Source: an uncultured Eubacterium sp.
GTDB lineage: Bacteria; Bacillota; Clostridia; Lachnospirales; Lachnospiraceae
Length of the DNA: 34,559 nucleotides
Reading direction: 5' to 3'
Assembly: GCA_934338065.1 (NCBI GenBank)
Contig: CAKRGX010000016.1
Location: 1 to 34,559 of the forward strand
Made by a program: the position numbers and the translations under genes. Every line of letters starts with the position of its first letter. Position 1 is the stretch's first letter. Shown here piece by piece: positions 32,303 to 34,559 of this stretch. The notes beneath the pieces are model-generated. The model was given only the letters and a program-made list of their open reading frames with translations, was not told the DNA's origin and made no database searches.

Positions 32303-32863
32303 ATGGAACAAATTCAATACACAATATCAGACACAGCAAAACTTCTTAAGGTTGAAACGCACGTTCTTCGTTATTGGGAAGAAGAACTTGGGCTTACTAT
32401 CCCTCGAAATAAAATGGGACACCGTATTTATCAGCAAAAACAGATAGAACAGCTCAAGCAGATCATTCAATGGAAAGAAAACGGTCTTTCGCTCAAAGAA
32501 ATCAGTGAACGTATCAATTCCGGAAGCAGTCCGCAGGTGATCCCCTATCGGGTTCCTGGAACGGTAATACATTCAGATGAAAAAATGCAGCAATTTAAAA
32601 CTATTCTCGGACGCATTGTAACCGAGGCCATACGCGACAACTCTCAGGAACTCACAGCGGATATAGCCTCATCTGTCTCCGAACATGTTAATAAAGAACT
32701 TGATTTTTTATTTCGTGAAAAAGAGGAATCCGATGAAAAAAGGTTTCGCGAACTGGACGAAACCATACGCACTTATCAAAAGGCCAGACAAGAAGCTGCC
32801 GCTTCACAAAGTGGCACAAACAAACCAAAAAAACGTCATTTTTTTGGAAAAACCAGGAATTGA
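32303..32863 (+). CDS. MerR-type helix-turn-helix protein with charged C-terminal helix
   Basis: This 186-residue protein has an N-terminal MerR-like winged helix (YTISDTAKLLKVETHVLRYWEEELGL, then GHRIYQQKQIEQLKQIIQWKENGLSLKEISERI). A linker and a predicted long charged helix follow (about 125-165, EHVNKELDFLFREKEESDEKRFRELDETIRTY), then a basic tail (KPKKRHFFGKTRN). It lacks the Cys or effector domain of metal and drug MerR proteins. The plan resembles RacA-like or phage MerR proteins that bind DNA and polymerise, but that is only an analogy. The start at 32303 is preferred because GGAGG lies just upstream; the ATG at 32291 overlaps that site. A TATAAT lies at about 32239 with a poor -35. 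Confidence 0.75.
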   Translation: MEQIQYTISDTAKLLKVETHVLRYWEEELGLTIPRNKMGHRIYQQKQIEQLKQIIQWKENGLSLKEISERINSGSSPQVIPYRVPGTVIHSDEKMQQFKTILGRIVTEAIRDNSQELTADIASSVSEHVNKELDFLFREKEESDEKRFRELDETIRTYQKARQEAAASQSGTNKPKKRHFFGKTRN

Positions 32864-32880
32864 TTTCTTTACATTCATAC

Positions 32881-32909
32881 TTGATTTTACTATATGGAAA
32901 TGGTATAAT
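32881..32909 (+). promoter_or_regulatory. Strong promoter of the small secreted Ig-like protein gene
   Basis: TTGATT (32881-32886), 17-bp spacer, TATAAT (32904-32909). Together with AAGGAGG before the start codon this predicts high expression. Confidence 0.8.
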
Positions 32910-32989
32910 ATGTTCACGCAAAGCGAATTGAATTTGTGCTATTTGCACAATTCAAAAATCATTTACAACAAAAAAAGGAGGAATTTGAA

Positions 32990-33856
32990 ATGTTCGCTAA
33001 AATTTCAAAAAAAGTTGTAGCCGTTACATTAGTTACAGCTATGGCAGTTACCACTGCAACAGTAGCAAGTGATAACACAGCAAGCGCAGCTATTAAAAAG
33101 AAAGCAACTGTATATCAAGGTAAACAAGTTAAGTTGAATGCAGGTGCAAGCGCAAAATGGTCTTCCAGCAATGATAATATTGCTCATTGCCAGAAAACAT
33201 CTGGTAAATCAATCAAAGTTCTCGGCATCAAAAAAGGTACTGCTACGATTACAGCAACTGTTGGAAGCAAAAAACAGACATGTAAAGTAACTGTTAAACC
33301 AGCAAAGAAAGGTACTGTTCTTTATAACTTTGCTAAATCTACAGACCCAGAGAACCACCCACCATTTAAAGCAAACTATTCTACATTCAAATATGATAGT
33401 TTCAAAATGTGGTTATGTCCAGCAACATTCTATGGCGAGAAAACATACATCTCCCCAGATTATCGTGGACGTAAGTTAAAAGTAAGCATGGTTGTTAAAA
33501 ACACTGGTAAACGTGATCTTCCAGAGTTAGGTGTTTGCTTCAACTACACAAAGAGCAGCGTAGACGCAAGCTATCCATTTGCTTATCATGCATCTGCAAA
33601 AGCACTTTCTGCTAGTGTAAAGAAGAACAAGAATCACAAACATTGTACATACAAAGTTGGCAAGATTAAGAAGGGTAAAGATACAAAGATTAACTTCACA
33701 TTTACCATTCCTAAAGATGCCATCAATGGTGATACAGACGAGAAGACAGGTGCTAACTACCCTATCATGATGTACATCCCTAACTTGAAAGATTCTTCCC
33801 CATACAAAGAAGGAGATGAAATCACAGTTAAGAAGTGTGTAATTAAGGTTGCATAA
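32990..33856 (+). CDS. Secreted Ig-like (BIG2) domain protein
   Basis: This 288-residue protein has a signal peptide (MFAKISKKVVAVTLVTAMAV, likely cleavage after ASA near residue 33). A Lys-rich Ig-like module follows (about 36-101: GKQVKLNAGASAKWSSSNDNIAH, KVLGIKKGTATITATVGSKK), then a beta-sandwich of about 180 residues (KLKVSMVVKNTGKRDLPELGVCF; KKGKDTKINFTFTIPKDA). That part resembles extracellular DUF4352-like or telokin-type folds seen in surface proteins. No catalytic motif or wall anchor. The start at 32990 is fixed by AAGGAGG; an upstream frame start at 32936 lies in the leader. Function unknown. It shares its N-terminal module type with the 717-residue protein and the large xylanase. 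Confidence 0.8.
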   Translation: MFAKISKKVVAVTLVTAMAVTTATVASDNTASAAIKKKATVYQGKQVKLNAGASAKWSSSNDNIAHCQKTSGKSIKVLGIKKGTATITATVGSKKQTCKVTVKPAKKGTVLYNFAKSTDPENHPPFKANYSTFKYDSFKMWLCPATFYGEKTYISPDYRGRKLKVSMVVKNTGKRDLPELGVCFNYTKSSVDASYPFAYHASAKALSASVKKNKNHKHCTYKVGKIKKGKDTKINFTFTIPKDAINGDTDEKTGANYPIMMYIPNLKDSSPYKEGDEITVKKCVIKVA

Positions 33857-33884
33857 TCCCAAACTGGTGATGTATAAACACATT

Positions 33885-33923
33885 TGCCCTATCCGTTATT
33901 TATAAACGGATAGGGCAGTTTTT
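33885..33923 (+). terminator. Terminator of the small secreted protein gene
   Basis: A perfect 13-bp stem TGCCCTATCCGTT (33885-33897) / AACGGATAGGGCA (33905-33917) followed by GTTTTTT. Confidence 0.92.
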
Positions 33924-33980
33924 TATGCTTTATTTATGATTACACTGCGATTCCGGTCTCCACACAATGGAACTTTACTA

Positions 33981-34020
33981 AAAAAAAACACAAACAGCAA
34001 TAATTGTTGTTTGTGTTTTT
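33981..34020 (-). terminator. Terminator of the tRNA-Glu/tRNA-Cys transcript
   Basis: AACACAAACAGCAA (33987-34000) pairs with TTGTTGTTTGTGTT (34004-34017), one G-U pair. On the minus strand it is followed by a run of T (33986-33981), just past tRNA-Cys. The plus-strand reading also ends in T. Confidence 0.85.
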
Positions 34021-34025
34021 TCAAA

Positions 34026-34096
34026 AGGCGACTACCAGATTTGAACTGGTGATCAGGGAGTTGCAGTCCCACGCCTTACCACTTGGCTAAGTCGCC
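34026..34096 (-). tRNA. tRNA-Cys (GCA)
   Basis: A 71-nt cloverleaf: acceptor GGCGACT (34096-34090) / AGTCGCC (34033-34027), discriminator U, D-arm AGCCAAGTGGTAAGGCG, anticodon loop CTGCAAC giving GCA, T-arm CCAGTTCAAATCTGG. CCA is not encoded. U73 and GCA are the expected cysteine identity signs. It follows tRNA-Glu on the same transcript. Confidence 0.96.
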
Positions 34097-34176
34097 ATAC
34101 TGTATTATATGAGAATCCTATATCTTTAGTGAAGAAAAAGCGGTAAATACTACCCCTTTTCTCAACTAACTATAAA

Positions 34177-34248
34177 TGACCCCTACGGGAATCGAACCCG
34201 TGTTACCGCCGTGAAAGGGCGATGTCTTAACCGCTTGACCAAGGGGCC
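34177..34248 (-). tRNA. tRNA-Glu (TTC)
   Basis: A 72-nt cloverleaf: acceptor GGCCCCT (34248-34242) / AGGGGTC (34184-34178) with one G-U pair, discriminator A, anticodon loop CTTTCAC giving TTC, T-arm ACGGGTTCGATTCCCGT. CCA is not encoded. It is first in a two-tRNA operon with tRNA-Cys, about 80 bp upstream of it. Confidence 0.96.
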
Positions 34249-34284
34249 ATGTTTTGATGTCGTATAAGCCCGACAACAAATATA

Positions 34285-34313
34285 ATATTACCACAACTTA
34301 TATAATTTTGCAA
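34285..34313 (-). promoter_or_regulatory. Promoter of the tRNA-Glu/tRNA-Cys operon
   Basis: Minus-strand TTGCAA (34313-34308), 17-bp spacer, TAATAT (34290-34285), with the tRNA starting about 37 bp downstream. Confidence 0.75.
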
Positions 34314-34415
34314 GTATTTTTTTAATATTTTTTTATTTTATTTTGATATTTCTTATAAGAGAGAAATCTGCATTATGGATTTACAAATGAATCTATTATA
34401 TACTGCACTCTCAGA

Positions 34416-34451
34416 GCCATTTATATAGCCTATTTTGGCATTTTATATGGC
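34416..34451. other. Imperfect inverted repeat downstream of the right-edge gene
   Basis: GCCAT (34416-34420) pairs with ATGGC (34447-34451), with an inner GCC/GGC stem and mismatches between. It lies just past the stop of the gene at the right edge but has no T run, so it is at best a weak terminator. The rest of 34320-34472 is AT-rich with nothing else recognised. Confidence 0.3.
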
Positions 34452-34472
34452 TTTGCGTTATTTAATCTTATA

Positions 34473-34559
34473 TCAAGCAAGAACCTTCTGCTCCAGACCC
34501 TCATATGCTGATTTTCTGCAAGTAATTACTCTGACTGCATCCTTTACCTTTTTCATCGC
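34473..34559 (-). CDS. C-terminal end of a gene cut by the right edge
   Basis: The minus-strand frame is open from the window edge to TGA (34475-34473) and reads AMKKVKDAVRVITCRKSAYEGLEQKVLA, 28 residues. An ATG sits one codon from the edge, so a 27-residue ORF is possible, but no ribosome binding site can be seen. The product is not recognised. Confidence 0.4.
   Translation of the reverse strand, partial: AMKKVKDAVRVITCRKSAYEGLEQKVLA

Overview
The window reads as chromosome from an anaerobic, spore-forming, fibre-degrading Clostridia, most likely Lachnospiraceae. This rests on the AT-rich low-GC composition, AGGAGG-type ribosome binding sites, a YyaC spore protease, YbaB-RecR-DnaX and DUF951-rpsF-ssb-rpsR neighbourhoods, a DUF5711 envelope protein and very large secreted xylan-degrading enzymes. 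No genus is assigned. There is no transposase, integrase or CRISPR array.

Layout. (1) 1-1128: an XRE-family regulator, then a gene-poor 500 bp that holds the most unusual item of the window. This is a minus-strand RNA gene with its own promoter and terminator. The 3' half of a tRNA (T-arm, acceptor strand, encoded CCA) lies upstream of the matching 5' half (acceptor strand, D-arm, anticodon-like hairpin), which is a circularly permuted order. A possible 17-codon ORF runs from the spacer into the 5' half. (2) 1129-5604, minus: the str operon rpsL-rpsG-fusA-tuf, with a consensus promoter tucked inside the terminator of the preceding operon and a separate promoter for tuf. (3) 5736-8411, minus: an envelope operon of an MPN/JAB-like membrane protein without metal ligands, a DUF5711 protein and a CvpA-like protein. 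(4) 8604-12778: yyaC (+), overlapped at its end by a convergent pfkA-dnaX-ybaB-recR operon. dnaX carries an A7 slip site followed directly by a -1 frame stop. (5) 12912-25580, the carbohydrate region: a secreted Ig-like protein (-); an operon of a fucose-isomerase-family enzyme, xylulokinase and a lipoprotein (+) with three AAGTACT repeats at its promoter; and a 2224-residue secreted enzyme (-) joining GH10 xylanase, GH43 and SGNH esterase with several carbohydrate-binding-like domains. (6) 25690-33856: DUF951, rpsF-ssb-rpsR, a zinc-ribbon membrane protein (-), gdpP-rplI-dnaB, a MerR-like regulator and a small secreted Ig-like protein. (7) 33857-34559: tRNA-Cys and tRNA-Glu (-) and the 3' end of a gene running off the right edge.

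How it fits together: the large enzyme can cut the xylan backbone, remove arabinosyl/xylosyl side groups and deacetylate, all outside the cell. The isomerase-family protein plus xylulokinase would feed the pentoses into the pentose phosphate pathway, and PfkA sits next door. Three secreted proteins share Lys-rich Ig-like (BIG2-type) N-terminal modules, which hints at a common way of staying at the cell surface. The remaining genes are housekeeping for translation, replication, recombination and cyclic-di-AMP turnover.
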